Below, piece after piece: positions 18,386 through 28,200 of a stretch of DNA of 64,000 bases (the first letter of the stretch is position 1; each line of letters opens with the position of its first letter). Position numbers and translations under genes: made by a program. The notes under the pieces were generated by a model. It made no database searches, was not told where the DNA came from, and saw nothing but the letters and a program-made list of their open reading frames with translations. This DNA comes from Torulaspora globosa (Eukaryota; Ascomycota; Saccharomycetes; Saccharomycetales; Saccharomycetaceae): the NCBI RefSeq assembly GCF_014133895.1, contig NC_050733.1, positions 744,001 through 808,000 of the forward strand, written 5' to 3'.

Positions 18386-18830
18386 AAATGTGTCGGCCAA
18401 ACAGGAAGGCGCGGCCTCAGCGCCTGGTACCACGGTACCGGGGTTATTACGATCGGCCTGGGCACTGCGGCGCCCGCGTGTCGTGTCGGACAGTAGAGAT
18501 GTAGCATACATAGGTAACAAAAATCGCAATTGAGCCACGTCGGGCGCCCAAAGCGGCGGGAACTGAGCCAACGGCTTCCAATGCCAACTGTCAGAGCTCG
18601 GATCTGGTCCCCAGATCCTCGAAAGAGCTTGCCAAAGCTCTTGATGCTTAGTCTTGGTAAATGACGAATCGGAAAAGTACGCCATTAGTCCTTCATCACC
18701 AGACACGTTGGTTATAGATCTGGATTCAAGAGCGGTCAAGGCCTATTGCAGGGCCCTGGTGGTGGTTGCTGGAGCTGGAGTTGTGTTGTTTGTGATTGTG
18801 AATCCTGTAGGCTGGTGTGTTGCAGGTTCG
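18386..18830 (+). promoter_or_regulatory. RPB12 3' flank and SKO1 promoter
   Basis: A 445-base gap. A short inverted repeat GGTACCACGGTACC is at about 18426-18439. ATGACGAAT near 18660 contains half of an ATF/CREB site, as might suit autoregulation of SKO1. The SKO1 frame stays open for 59 codons upstream of its ATG but has no ATG there. Confidence 0.35.
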
Positions 18831-20780
18831 ATGGCTCAAAACGACCGGAGAAACGGTGTTGTACCTGTATCTGAAAGCGCTTCAATGTTTGATTTGGAGC
18901 CCAATCCGTTTGAACAGAGTTTTGCATCTACGAAGAAGTCGCAGCCGACGTCTGGTGCGGTGCCGAGTCCCCAGGACCAGCGACTGGCTGGTGTTGCAGG
19001 TCAGACAGGTGAGAAAAGCTCCAAAGTGACAATCCCCGAGATTAATTCGAACATTAAGGAGTCTGATGTGGGCAATCAGAGGCGATCGTCCGTGTTCTCG
19101 TATGGAACTCAGAAACCGCATTTACAGTCGCCTCCTCTGCTGACTCCCGGTGGGTCTAGACGACTGCCCCCGATACTGCTGTCTCCGAACTTCATTCAGC
19201 AAGCGCCGAGTGGCTCTTTGGCGGTACAAGGCCCGTTGGGCTCACTTATGGCGAATTACTCGAGCATGAGTCCTAAGAACGAGCTTCCGAGTGCGGATAC
19301 AGAGCTTCAACGCCCGCCATTGAGCCTGGGTTTGTCCAAGACTGTATTTGCTGCCAATGAGTCTAGCTTAAGAACTGGCTTGACACCTAATATCCAGGGT
19401 ACGATCGCCCAGGTGGGGCCCACGCATCATCCAGCACATGCATTGCCCTATTTTGGTGGGCCCAGGAACGATATTGGCTCCCAGGAGGATAATAGAAGCG
19501 CAACGGTATATGGCACAAGCATGGCGACGGGCAGTGATCTCGGTGGTCCGTCGCAGCCTTACACGCCAGGTATCGGATCATTGCTGGGCTTCTCGTCAAC
19601 ACAGGCTTTTCAACGATCTACAAATCCGCCGCCAAGAAACGGAGTCCTACCAGTAGCAGGTCCCCTTGCAGACCCAAACAGCGCACAGAGATTCGCTCAG
19701 ATACAAAACTATACGGCTGAGCCGATAACTGCCTCAATAAAAGATCAGCACACTAAATCACTAGGCTCAAACTCACCTCCTCGAACGGCGGTACGTAGGA
19801 AGAGGAAATCGAGCACACCCAGTCGAGGATCAAAGTCGAGTAAAAGCAGCCGAAGGAATACGCCAACCTCCCATGACTCTAAAAACGCGGGAAAGAAAGA
19901 GGTCAGCGATTCAGCCGATAAAGACAGTGACGACGGCCAGGAACGTAAGCGCCGGGAGTTTCTCGAAAGAAACCGAGTGGCAGCCTCGAAATTTAGGAAA
20001 CGAAAGAAGGAGTATATCAAGAGAGTTGAGACAGATCTGAAGTTCTACGAAGCCGAGTACGAAGACATGTCGCATGCGATCAATAAGCTGTGTGGTATCG
20101 TCAACGTTTCATGTTCACCTGTCGCTTCCAGCTCGTTGGTCTGCATGCTGGAAACGGCTATCTCAAAGAACGACGCACCTTCATCCCTGTCCATCTTGGC
20201 TCATATTAAACAAATACTGTACCAAACCAGGTACTTCCAGCGCAATGGCAGGAACCCAAGACGCGAAATAGAGTATCCCCCGGATTCTGACGACGATGAC
20301 AGGCAACGCACCGATAAAGAGTCCAGTAGCCGACATAACAGTATCGCCGCGATTCCGTCTTCAGTAAACTCGAGCAGAGCACCCGACACATCAATTCCAG
20401 GTCCCGTAGCGGCCTCCTATATCACAAGCGGAGGTCCGCCGTCTGGTGGCACAGGTTCCAGTAAGTCAACACTAACTGATACCACTTCGGCACCCTCAAT
20501 CGTCAAAGAAGAAGATCCGGTCCCAGCTGTCTACACTATACCTTTGGCTGAGGATAAGAAGTCTTCTGATGGATCTACTGTCGCCAGTGCCATTGGGACT
20601 ATCAGTTCTTTACCAACTGTGATAAATGGCAGACCGGTAATTCCACTAAGCGACATCGATCCGCATCGAAACTCAGATCCAAGTTCTATCTCTGGGATAC
20701 GGCAGAGCTCGCTTGTCAATTTAACCTCAGACGTGGTTAACACCGAACAGATTTCATTTAAATATCCCAATTCTGACTAG
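18831..20780 (+). CDS. SKO1: bZIP transcription factor Sko1 (CREB family)
   Basis: A 649-residue nuclear bZIP protein, the Hog1-controlled repressor/activator of osmotic stress genes that binds CRE sites. S. cerevisiae Sko1 (YNL167C) is 647 residues. The ATG at 18831 is chosen because FDLEPNPFEQSFAS, the conserved N-terminal block, follows at residue 19. A second block (PPLLTPGGSRRLPPILLSP) is also shared. The basic region (RKRREFLERNRVAASKFRKR) is near residues 373-392, with invariant Asn and Arg, followed by a leucine zipper and the conserved KLCGIVNV. The Ser-rich sequence between blocks holds the likely Hog1 and PKA sites. Confidence 0.96.
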   Translation: MAQNDRRNGVVPVSESASMFDLEPNPFEQSFASTKKSQPTSGAVPSPQDQRLAGVAGQTGEKSSKVTIPEINSNIKESDVGNQRRSSVFSYGTQKPHLQSPPLLTPGGSRRLPPILLSPNFIQQAPSGSLAVQGPLGSLMANYSSMSPKNELPSADTELQRPPLSLGLSKTVFAANESSLRTGLTPNIQGTIAQVGPTHHPAHALPYFGGPRNDIGSQEDNRSATVYGTSMATGSDLGGPSQPYTPGIGSLLGFSSTQAFQRSTNPPPRNGVLPVAGPLADPNSAQRFAQIQNYTAEPITASIKDQHTKSLGSNSPPRTAVRRKRKSSTPSRGSKSSKSSRRNTPTSHDSKNAGKKEVSDSADKDSDDGQERKRREFLERNRVAASKFRKRKKEYIKRVETDLKFYEAEYEDMSHAINKLCGIVNVSCSPVASSSLVCMLETAISKNDAPSSLSILAHIKQILYQTRYFQRNGRNPRREIEYPPDSDDDDRQRTDKESSSRHNSIAAIPSSVNSSRAPDTSIPGPVAASYITSGGPPSGGTGSSKSTLTDTTSAPSIVKEEDPVPAVYTIPLAEDKKSSDGSTVASAIGTISSLPTVINGRPVIPLSDIDPHRNSDPSSISGIRQSSLVNLTSDVVNTEQISFKYPNSD

Positions 20781-21015
20781 TAACAATATCAATCCTGAGC
20801 TTAGCTCTTTTATGCTACATTTTACGTTGTTGTAATTCACCTCGATTCATGAGATTTGGATTTATTCAAGAGTGGCCTGACAGCACTTTTCATGGTCGCT
20901 ATCTCTTGGCATCTAAATAGATGTTGCCGTTTAATCAGAACAAATAATACGTAAAACCGAGTCGACTATAAGCTGCAGTTCAAGCACTTTCGATCCTCCG
21001 TTTGTGACTCCAACC

Positions 21016-21801
21016 ATGAGCTATCATTATTTGAAATCTGCTAGAAAGGTTATGTGTATAGGGCGCAATTACGCTGCTCATATCAAGGAACTGAACAATG
21101 CGACTCCAAAGCAGCCCTTCTTCTTCCTGAAGCCAACATCAAGCATAATTACGCCAATTGACAGAGATAACGCTCGCAAAAGCTTGCCAGGAAACTCCAG
21201 TTATCATGGATTGAGCGAAGACGGAACCAATCCGTCTCCTATTTACATTCCCAAAGGCGTAGTGGTCCATCATGAGGTCGAATTGGCATTGGTGATCAAC
21301 AAATACATCTCGAACGCAGAGGCCAGTGAGTTTGGGCCTAAACAAGTCTATGACGCGATTAGTGGCGTGTTTCTGGCTTTAGACCTTACTGCCAGGAACG
21401 TCCAGGACGAAGCTAAGAAGAAGGGTCTTCCATGGACTATTGCCAAAGGTTTCGACACCTTCCTACCCTGTTCCCGCCTAGTTCCTCGAGAACAGTTAGT
21501 GAAGGACAGGGAGAACCTGCAAGACGCTTTCAGGCTATCCTGTTCTGTTAATGGGACTGTCAGGCAAGATGGCACGACAGGCTTAATGCTACATCCACTA
21601 CACAAGATCATCCAACATATTTCAACCATGATCACTCTCGAGCCAGGTGACATCGTTCTGACTGGTACCCCAGCAGGCGTTGGAAAGTTGCATCCCGGTG
21701 ATGTTATCGAGTCTAGTCTGTACTACCACGATGATAAACTTATCGACATGACCTTTGACTGCGAAGAACGTCCGGGCCCCTACTTCTTCAGAGAAACTTA
21801 A
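21016..21801 (+). CDS. FMP41: Fumarylacetoacetate hydrolase-domain protein Fmp41 (oxaloacetate tautomerase type)
   Basis: A 261-residue mitochondrial FAH-fold protein, ortholog of YNL168C (259 residues). The ATG at 21016 yields MSYHYLKSARKVMCIGRNYA, as in S. cerevisiae; the frame upstream starts at GTG. Metal-binding acidic residues lie in HHEVELALVI (E..E) and GVFLALDLTARN (D). The active-site lid region is KGFDTF, and the C-terminal LTGTPAGVG is typical of the family. FAHD1/FAHD2-type members convert enol- to keto-oxaloacetate or decarboxylate it; I favour the tautomerase role reported for Fmp41. It converges on DCD1 with a 38-base gap. Confidence 0.95.
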   Translation: MSYHYLKSARKVMCIGRNYAAHIKELNNATPKQPFFFLKPTSSIITPIDRDNARKSLPGNSSYHGLSEDGTNPSPIYIPKGVVVHHEVELALVINKYISNAEASEFGPKQVYDAISGVFLALDLTARNVQDEAKKKGLPWTIAKGFDTFLPCSRLVPREQLVKDRENLQDAFRLSCSVNGTVRQDGTTGLMLHPLHKIIQHISTMITLEPGDIVLTGTPAGVGKLHPGDVIESSLYYHDDKLIDMTFDCEERPGPYFFRET

Positions 21802-21839
21802 ACTTACTATCTATAGGTCGATTTGCGATTAACCTGGTC

Positions 21840-22769
21840 TCAAACCATCATGATTCGCGGCTCCAGGATAAAGCTGAATTGCCTTACCTTGACTCCAGCA
21901 TCACGTAGGACTTGGAAGCTTGCCTCATCCATGCGGTACGTTTGGCTATACACAACCTCTGTTATCCCCGTCTGAACTATCTTAACGGAACATGTCAAGC
22001 ATGGACAAGTATCACAGTATAGAATAGCATTTGTGCCCACTCGATCTCTGCCAGCTTCCAGGAGAGCATTTTCTTCTGCATGCAAACATAGACAAGTGTG
22101 TAAAGCATGGGAGTCCCCGCCGTTGCAGCGGGGGCATCCGCCGTTGAAACAGTTCTTCAGGTGACGAGGAGTTCCATTGTAGCCCGTGGCAATCACTCTC
22201 CGATCTCTTACGATGACACAACCGACCTTCCGCTTCATACAGTTCGAGCGGGAAGCCGCCAGCGTCGCCAACTTCATGAAGTAAGAATCCCAATCTGGTC
22301 TCAGTGGTGGAATCACCTCATCTGACATGCTAGAGCTTGACAAAGCCTGCAACTGCGACCCCAGGGCATCTGCCAGCCTTGCGCGAATAGTCTCTACGTC
22401 CCCATCCATCACTTTGAGTTTCACATGCGATCTTTCTCGCATTACAACTGATTGATCAGTGAAATCATGAGCGTCAAGCGCTCTTATGAACTCTTCTAGA
22501 GATCTCTTCTCGCTGCTCAGTTTGTAGCGAGTGCCTACCGGTGCATCCAGCGATACATGAACGAAAAAGGGTCGCTTCTCGAGAGTTTCCAATAGCGATA
22601 ATTTCTCGCATCTCACAGTCATATTCTTCGTGTAGTGTCTAGTAGCATAATCCAGTAATTCATCAGCATCCTGCGCGTAACTCAGCAGCTCAAACCCAAA
22701 TTGCTCGACCAGTATCTCGATTGCGAGCTCAATGCCGCTATATTTCGTTCCACTCACTGCTACCAACAT
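21840..22769 (-). CDS. DCD1: Deoxycytidylate deaminase Dcd1
   Basis: A 309-residue dCMP deaminase making dUMP for thymidylate synthesis; ortholog of YHR144C (312 residues). The ATG at 22769 (MLVAVSGTKYSGIE) matches the family start; the open frame upstream begins with TTG. The first half is a P-loop-kinase-like region as in other fungal Dcd1 proteins. The deaminase domain follows RSNCMKRKVGCVIV. Catalytic zinc ligands are in CLHAEENALL (HAE) and CDTCPCLTC (CxxC). An extra Cys/His cluster (CFNGGCPRCNGGDSHALH) binds a second zinc. CDC8 at 51.4 kb acts later in the same dTTP pathway. Confidence 0.97.
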   Translation of the reverse strand: MLVAVSGTKYSGIELAIEILVEQFGFELLSYAQDADELLDYATRHYTKNMTVRCEKLSLLETLEKRPFFVHVSLDAPVGTRYKLSSEKRSLEEFIRALDAHDFTDQSVVMRERSHVKLKVMDGDVETIRARLADALGSQLQALSSSSMSDEVIPPLRPDWDSYFMKLATLAASRSNCMKRKVGCVIVRDRRVIATGYNGTPRHLKNCFNGGCPRCNGGDSHALHTCLCLHAEENALLEAGRDRVGTNAILYCDTCPCLTCSVKIVQTGITEVVYSQTYRMDEASFQVLRDAGVKVRQFSFILEPRIMMV

Positions 22770-23649
22770 AATGAGCACCTCTAAGATACAATTTGGGCGA
22801 TTTCTACCTGTCAATCTGTCCAAAGTTTGATGTTCCTAGCGTTGTAGAGCTCTCTTTGAGAGCGCGGTTCATTGGCTAGTTATCAAACAACTCTTCAAAA
22901 CATCAGGAACCGAATGAACCGCCTATTCGGGCCTTGGAACTCGCCATCTAGATGATGGAGCTTACGCTTATCGGCCTCTCGAATGCTGGGACCGCAGGTC
23001 CGTTGAGAGATGTTCTGTATGGTACAAAGTGGGAACAGCCGCTGAGGTCTCCAGCTGCCGGTACGAGGGTGCAACTGCTTCTATAATGCCACGATGGATC
23101 TAATGAAGGGAGATGCAATACTTTGCCTTCGCATAGCGAAGAATTCATCTAACTTGTGGAGAACTCGCTGTCAAGCTGCCATGCTGGTTAGGTCGACGCC
23201 TTCCTCGCTCATGCTACGTTACAAGGATGTTCAAGATGCTGAAACAGGTCCCGCTTTCCGGTATTGGCCGTCAGAAGGAGCTCAGAAGAGCTAAGAAGCC
23301 TCAATACCACCGGGAGAGCGCAAAACTGCTTCCTTATGACTATCTGGCTGTCAGAGATCGGATGATGAGTTAAAAGTTCCCACACGCAGGTAGCCTGGAC
23401 CCTCTCAGTGGCTTTTTTGGCTGCTTTCGAGGCGCGAATGGTTTTGCTTCGAGCCAGCTCTGTTTTTGTACTGTGATCGCCTTCTAACCTTTGAAGTAAC
23501 TTCACATGGCGTAGCATTAGAAAGACTGGAATGTGGAAGAAAACTGCTGATAGAAGTGGTTGAGAGCCCGGTGCCATTAGAACGTTGCTTTCGACAACTA
23601 GATAGATCTGATCCGAAAGTAGCCCCCGAATTGCGGTTTCTGTGCAGCA
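22770..23649. promoter_or_regulatory. Divergent promoter region of DCD1 and PSD1
   Basis: An unusually long (880-base) intergenic region. On the PSD1 side it holds a candidate inositol-sensitive element (listed separately). Open frames of 60-170 codons occur on both strands, but most start at non-ATG codons and none resembles a known protein. S. cerevisiae has only dubious ORFs in this interval. No tRNA B box was found. Confidence 0.45.
23501..23508 (-). promoter_or_regulatory. Candidate UASINO (Ino2/Ino4 site) for PSD1
   Basis: Read on the minus strand this is CATGTGAA, the Ino2/Ino4 core. It lies about 142 bases upstream of the PSD1 ATG. PSD1 is repressed by inositol and choline in S. cerevisiae. 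An eight-base match can occur by chance, so support is moderate. Confidence 0.5.
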
Positions 23650-25125
23650 ATGATACCGGTTGGTAAGGCGTTTACGCATGGCAGAACCATCATCACGATG
23701 CCCGTCGGGAGACTGGCTCACAAGATTCAGCTGAGAAATAGGACAGCGACTTTATGGAGTAAGAACTTCTCAAGCGGCGGCCCCGCACTGCAGAAGCCCC
23801 GAGGTGACAGTGTAGTTCAACGTGTCAGCGGGAACCATGCGGGGAGAATGCTGTCGCGAAAGTCAGCGATCAAGTGGGTAGTTTTGACTGGTGTTACTAT
23901 TGCATTGAGCAGCATCATATTGAATTCGCAACATAACGAAGGAGATGATGATGAAGACACTAAGCATCGCAGGAAAAAGCCACGGATCAAGATATTTGAT
24001 AACGACTGGCTATTTTTTTGCTATTCTACTCTACCGCTCAATGCACTTTCCCGTCTCTGGGGTCAAGTTAACTCTTTGACCTTACCTGTTTGGTTTAGGC
24101 CTTGGGGGTACAAATGCTACTCATACTTATTCGGCGTTAATATGGATGAAATGGCTGATCCGGACCTTAGACATTACGCCAACCTGTCAGAATTCTTTTA
24201 TAGATCTATCAAGCCCGATGTCAGACCCATCCATCCTGGTGCGAACGTGGTAGTTTGCCCTAGCGATGGTAAAGTTCTTAAGATTGGCATTATAGACTCG
24301 GAGAAAGGAGAGATTGAACAAGTCAAGGGACTGACTTACTCGATAAAAGATTTTTTAGGTACCCATTCGCATCCATCAATGTCAAAAAGTCAGTCTACAT
24401 TGGATTTGCAAGCGGACGAGGAACAAGATAGGAAGTTTGCAGAGCAGATTAATTTTAAACTTTCAGACGATAGAGGCTATGAATCTGAGCAACCTATTAA
24501 AATCAAAAGAGAAGGTGACAAAGTGATTGAGGAGTCAAAGCCTCCAATTTCTAAAAGTTTGAAGCTCTTGAGTGAATTATCGCTGATGACAGCATACCAC
24601 ATGCCTTATAATGAACCTAACGATACGCAGCTATATTTTGCTGTGATTTACCTGGCGCCCGGTGACTATCACCATTACCATTCTCCAGTAGACTGGGTTT
24701 GTAAGCTTCGTCGTCATTTCCCTGGTGATCTCTTCTCAGTTGCGCCCTACTTCCAGCGCAACTTTCCTAATCTTTTCGTCTTGAACGAACGGGTTGCTTT
24801 GTTGGGTCATTGGAAACATGGCTTTTTCAGTATGACGGCTGTGGGAGCAACTAACGTTGGTTCCATTAAGCTAAGTTTCGATAAGGAACTAGTCACAAAC
24901 GTCAAAAGAAATAAGCACAATGAGCCACACTCATGTTACGAAGCTACATACCAAAACGCTAGCAAGATACTTGATGGTATGCCGCTCCTCAAAGGTGATG
25001 AAATGGGAGGCTTTATGCTGGGCAGCACCGTTGTCTTATGCTTCGAAGCGCCCAAGAGCTTTCGATTTAATGTTAAAGTCGGCGATAAGGTAAAGCTCGG
25101 GCAGAAGTTGGGAACTGTAGAGTAA
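23650..25125 (+). CDS. PSD1: Mitochondrial phosphatidylserine decarboxylase Psd1
   Basis: A 491-residue inner-membrane enzyme converting phosphatidylserine to phosphatidylethanolamine; ortholog of YNL169C (500 residues). The N-terminus is basic and Ser/Thr-rich, as expected for a mitochondrial targeting sequence. A single membrane span (WVVLTGVTIALSSIIL, near residue 77) follows. The catalytic domain has the His-rich APGDYHHYHSPVDW and the self-cleavage motif LGST near residues 456-459, whose Ser becomes the pyruvoyl group. The C-terminal alpha subunit ends VGDKVKLGQKLGTVE, slightly shorter than in S. cerevisiae. The start ATG at 23650 aligns close to the known start. Confidence 0.97.
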   Translation: MIPVGKAFTHGRTIITMPVGRLAHKIQLRNRTATLWSKNFSSGGPALQKPRGDSVVQRVSGNHAGRMLSRKSAIKWVVLTGVTIALSSIILNSQHNEGDDDEDTKHRRKKPRIKIFDNDWLFFCYSTLPLNALSRLWGQVNSLTLPVWFRPWGYKCYSYLFGVNMDEMADPDLRHYANLSEFFYRSIKPDVRPIHPGANVVVCPSDGKVLKIGIIDSEKGEIEQVKGLTYSIKDFLGTHSHPSMSKSQSTLDLQADEEQDRKFAEQINFKLSDDRGYESEQPIKIKREGDKVIEESKPPISKSLKLLSELSLMTAYHMPYNEPNDTQLYFAVIYLAPGDYHHYHSPVDWVCKLRRHFPGDLFSVAPYFQRNFPNLFVLNERVALLGHWKHGFFSMTAVGATNVGSIKLSFDKELVTNVKRNKHNEPHSCYEATYQNASKILDGMPLLKGDEMGGFMLGSTVVLCFEAPKSFRFNVKVGDKVKLGQKLGTVE

Positions 25126-25218
25126 TCATGTATTTATCAAATGAATATCTCTAAAAAATGGCGCTTATACAAGCGTTTTTTCAACTCTAACAGTATGTTA
25201 CGATCTATAAATAATAGT

Positions 25219-28200
25219 TCATATCTTTTGCTTCTTTCTCCAGATCTCCAGCTGATAATCACCGACATCACCATTATTAACATCTGAGCACAGCATATCG
25301 AGGTCGTAACCATATATTCCATGTTCCGTTGAGAGACTTTCTGTTGTCATTGTTCTCAGTTCCGCCATTGTGGTATCTTCGAAACCCCATCGATCTATCA
25401 GCCGGTCTGTTGAGCTGCCATCCAAAAAGAGTTCGTCCCTTTCGAGATCCTTATCCAGAGCCTCCATTCTCGCTTTAAGAGCCCTTTCAATCTGTTTGGC
25501 CTGATGTGATCTAGATGGGAAACTTTCCGTGGGTAATCCGTTATGTTTCTTAGGCTGGATATAAAGTATAGTCCCATTTTGAAAGAAATCAGCTGCCGAT
25601 AAATTATTGTCGAATTTAATCTCCAAGGGAAAATATTCAGCATTGTTGATCCTCAAAGATCGCAGCTTTCTGATATCAGGCAATAGACATGGAGCCACCA
25701 GAGATCTCGTCTCATCAAAGGAGTCGTTTACTTTGACTGTGACTTCGAAAGGAACATTATTTATGATCTTCTCAGTCGATGCGTCCCTGATCACTAGACA
25801 TCGTGGCTCTACAGCCATACTCCAAAAATGTTTTGTCTCCTGCAATGGACATTTGGAAGTGTAAGTCGGCAGAGCTGTAATTATAAGATGTGCGATGCAC
25901 TCCAATTCGGATGTCTTCAAGGCGTATTGTCCCGAACCTAGGAACAAAAAGCCCAAGGAAAGATTAGTGGCCAAAAACTTGGCAAAATGATTTTCCTCAT
26001 TGAGTAGATCGCTCAGTTGAGTACCATCAGCAATTGTTTCCTGTTCGCCCTCATTCAACTCATTTTCAGATTGAGAACCTGTATCTCCAGATATATCCGC
26101 TTCTCCCTCGACTTGCAGATCTTCCGCCTCGCTTGGATCAATGATCCTTCTCTTCAATCGAATCGCTGAAGTTTTGAACAAATCAGAAAACCGCCCTGTA
26201 GTGACTTCTTCAAGATATCTCAAACGTCTCATGACACTTAAATCCCCAGTTCCACACATAACCATACTGACTGATACTGAGAGAACGTTGATTAAAGTGT
26301 TTATCCCATCTATTGATAATCGAAAATCTAGTCTTTCTGTACCTGGGTATTGGTAAAAGGGAAGGAACTTATCCATTAATAACAACAGCGAATCACGTAT
26401 AACCCTGTCCCCCGTTGATGCATGCCTGATACCTATGGCAAGGATACGCCCAGCAATCGTGTAGTATGTCGCTAAATTGTCTGTTGTGATCTCCGGCTCG
26501 ACACACTTTCCCAGGCCATCCAACATAAAGCTCAGGTCCCGGCCTATTTCGTCCCACATAATCATATAATAAGCCCATTCTCTATACATGAATAGCTCAG
26601 GACGGATATTCGATGTTTGATCTAGCTTGGGCTTTATTGAATTCGAGATATATCTGTTGTGCGTCTTTAGAAAAATCAGCATCAGGGCTATGATGGCCCC
26701 TGTTTGAGAATTCTCTGGTATCCAGCTCTCCTCTACGTCGCGATTCTCCCTTACAAATTGTAGAAGTCCGATCACAACCCTCTCATCAGGGCCTGTCGCA
26801 TTGCTTGAAGAAAAATCTGGCGCATCATCTCGATCTGCATGCCCTGAGAAATCCAAGTCGCCATTCGATTTACCGGCACCAAGGTTGATTAGACCCAGGG
26901 CTATTCCAGTCGCGAGACGGTAACCTTCATCGCTGACCGGCTCCTCGTTGATCATTATGAAGGTTGGAAGTTGAGAGAACAGAACATCGGTAATCCTTCT
27001 ATGTTGCGATTTTAAGTATAATAACCCCATTCCAATCAGACCAGCGGTTTGTACTCTCAAATTGATATTCAAATCGCTTGAACCTGGGGGCAAAAATGCC
27101 ACTGTGTGCACACTTAGAACTTTTGTTAGCTTTAAATCCATAGTTCCTCTCATACTTGCGCTCATGCCTAAAAGCAGTCCGATACTAACTGGCGACTTTT
27201 TTGGGCTCAAATAGTTGTAAACATGCCACTCCTCGAGGCCGCTTAGGTGGCCATTAAGCCCGAGTCCCAGTAAAAATCCACCGAGTTGGGCATCTAAAAT
27301 TTTGGGCCTGCTAAAAGCTATCCAGCTGCCGTTAATTCCCTTTGCCTTTTTCGAAATCCTTAGCCCGGAACTGACTCCACTATGAAAATCGCCCCATTCA
27401 ATCATTTCTGTATTCAGGTCTGATGCTTGCACGGACAGTTTGCTTCCATCCGGGAAGATGTACGAGAAATTTAACTGTTGTCGGCTCCACTTTTGTGTCA
27501 CTAGTGGCTTCTCCGTCGCATATGCAACAGCACCAAATCCGATACCAGAAGTACATGTTCTTATAGACATTATCTTGGCGACCATCTTTTTCTGATTGAG
27601 AAGCTTTCTGTAGTTGGATTCTTTTGAGATGAAATGTACCTTGTGCGGCCTGTAGTACGTCAATAAAGAAAGGACGTAATTGAGCCTATGGTCCTCTGAA
27701 AAGATCATGCCGGCATTTCTTTTTAATGTGGATCCTTCGTCAAAATCATCCATATGGTTATTGTCAGTGAACGATGTTTTCTCCAGCGTGAATTGGCGCG
27801 TACTTTTAATGACGTCTGTAAGAATTGTGTAAATGCCTTTTGATTCAGGCTTTGATTCTCCCTTAATGTAGTATGGTTTAAAAGCCTGGAATCGGCGATG
27901 TGAACTTTCAATGTCTTTATCAATTTGCTTTACCATTGCCATGCATCTTTCTATATCTGGCCTCGATATTGTTGACATGTCGAGGTTTACGTTGATCCGT
28001 GATAGTCTTTGCTCAATCAGGCCTAAAATTTTCCGCAGAGGTGTCATGACGCCAAGTGGATAGGTCTCTATATCTTCCTTGTCTATTTGCAGCTTTGTCA
28101 GGATTTCCATCAAATACTCATCAGTATAATTGGAAGCCCTGGTCAGCTCGTACAGTCGCAACGTCTTGAAAGTCTTCGGTGTCACCAACTGATCCACTTG

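Noticed and set aside
18426..18439. Inverted repeat GGTACCACGGTACC in the SKO1 promoter
   Set aside because: Short, GC-biased and without a known binding factor; likely chance.
23209..23721. 170-codon minus-strand frame across the PSD1 start
   Set aside because: It opens with GTG, overlaps the real PSD1 N-terminus, and resembles no protein. S. cerevisiae has only dubious ORFs here.
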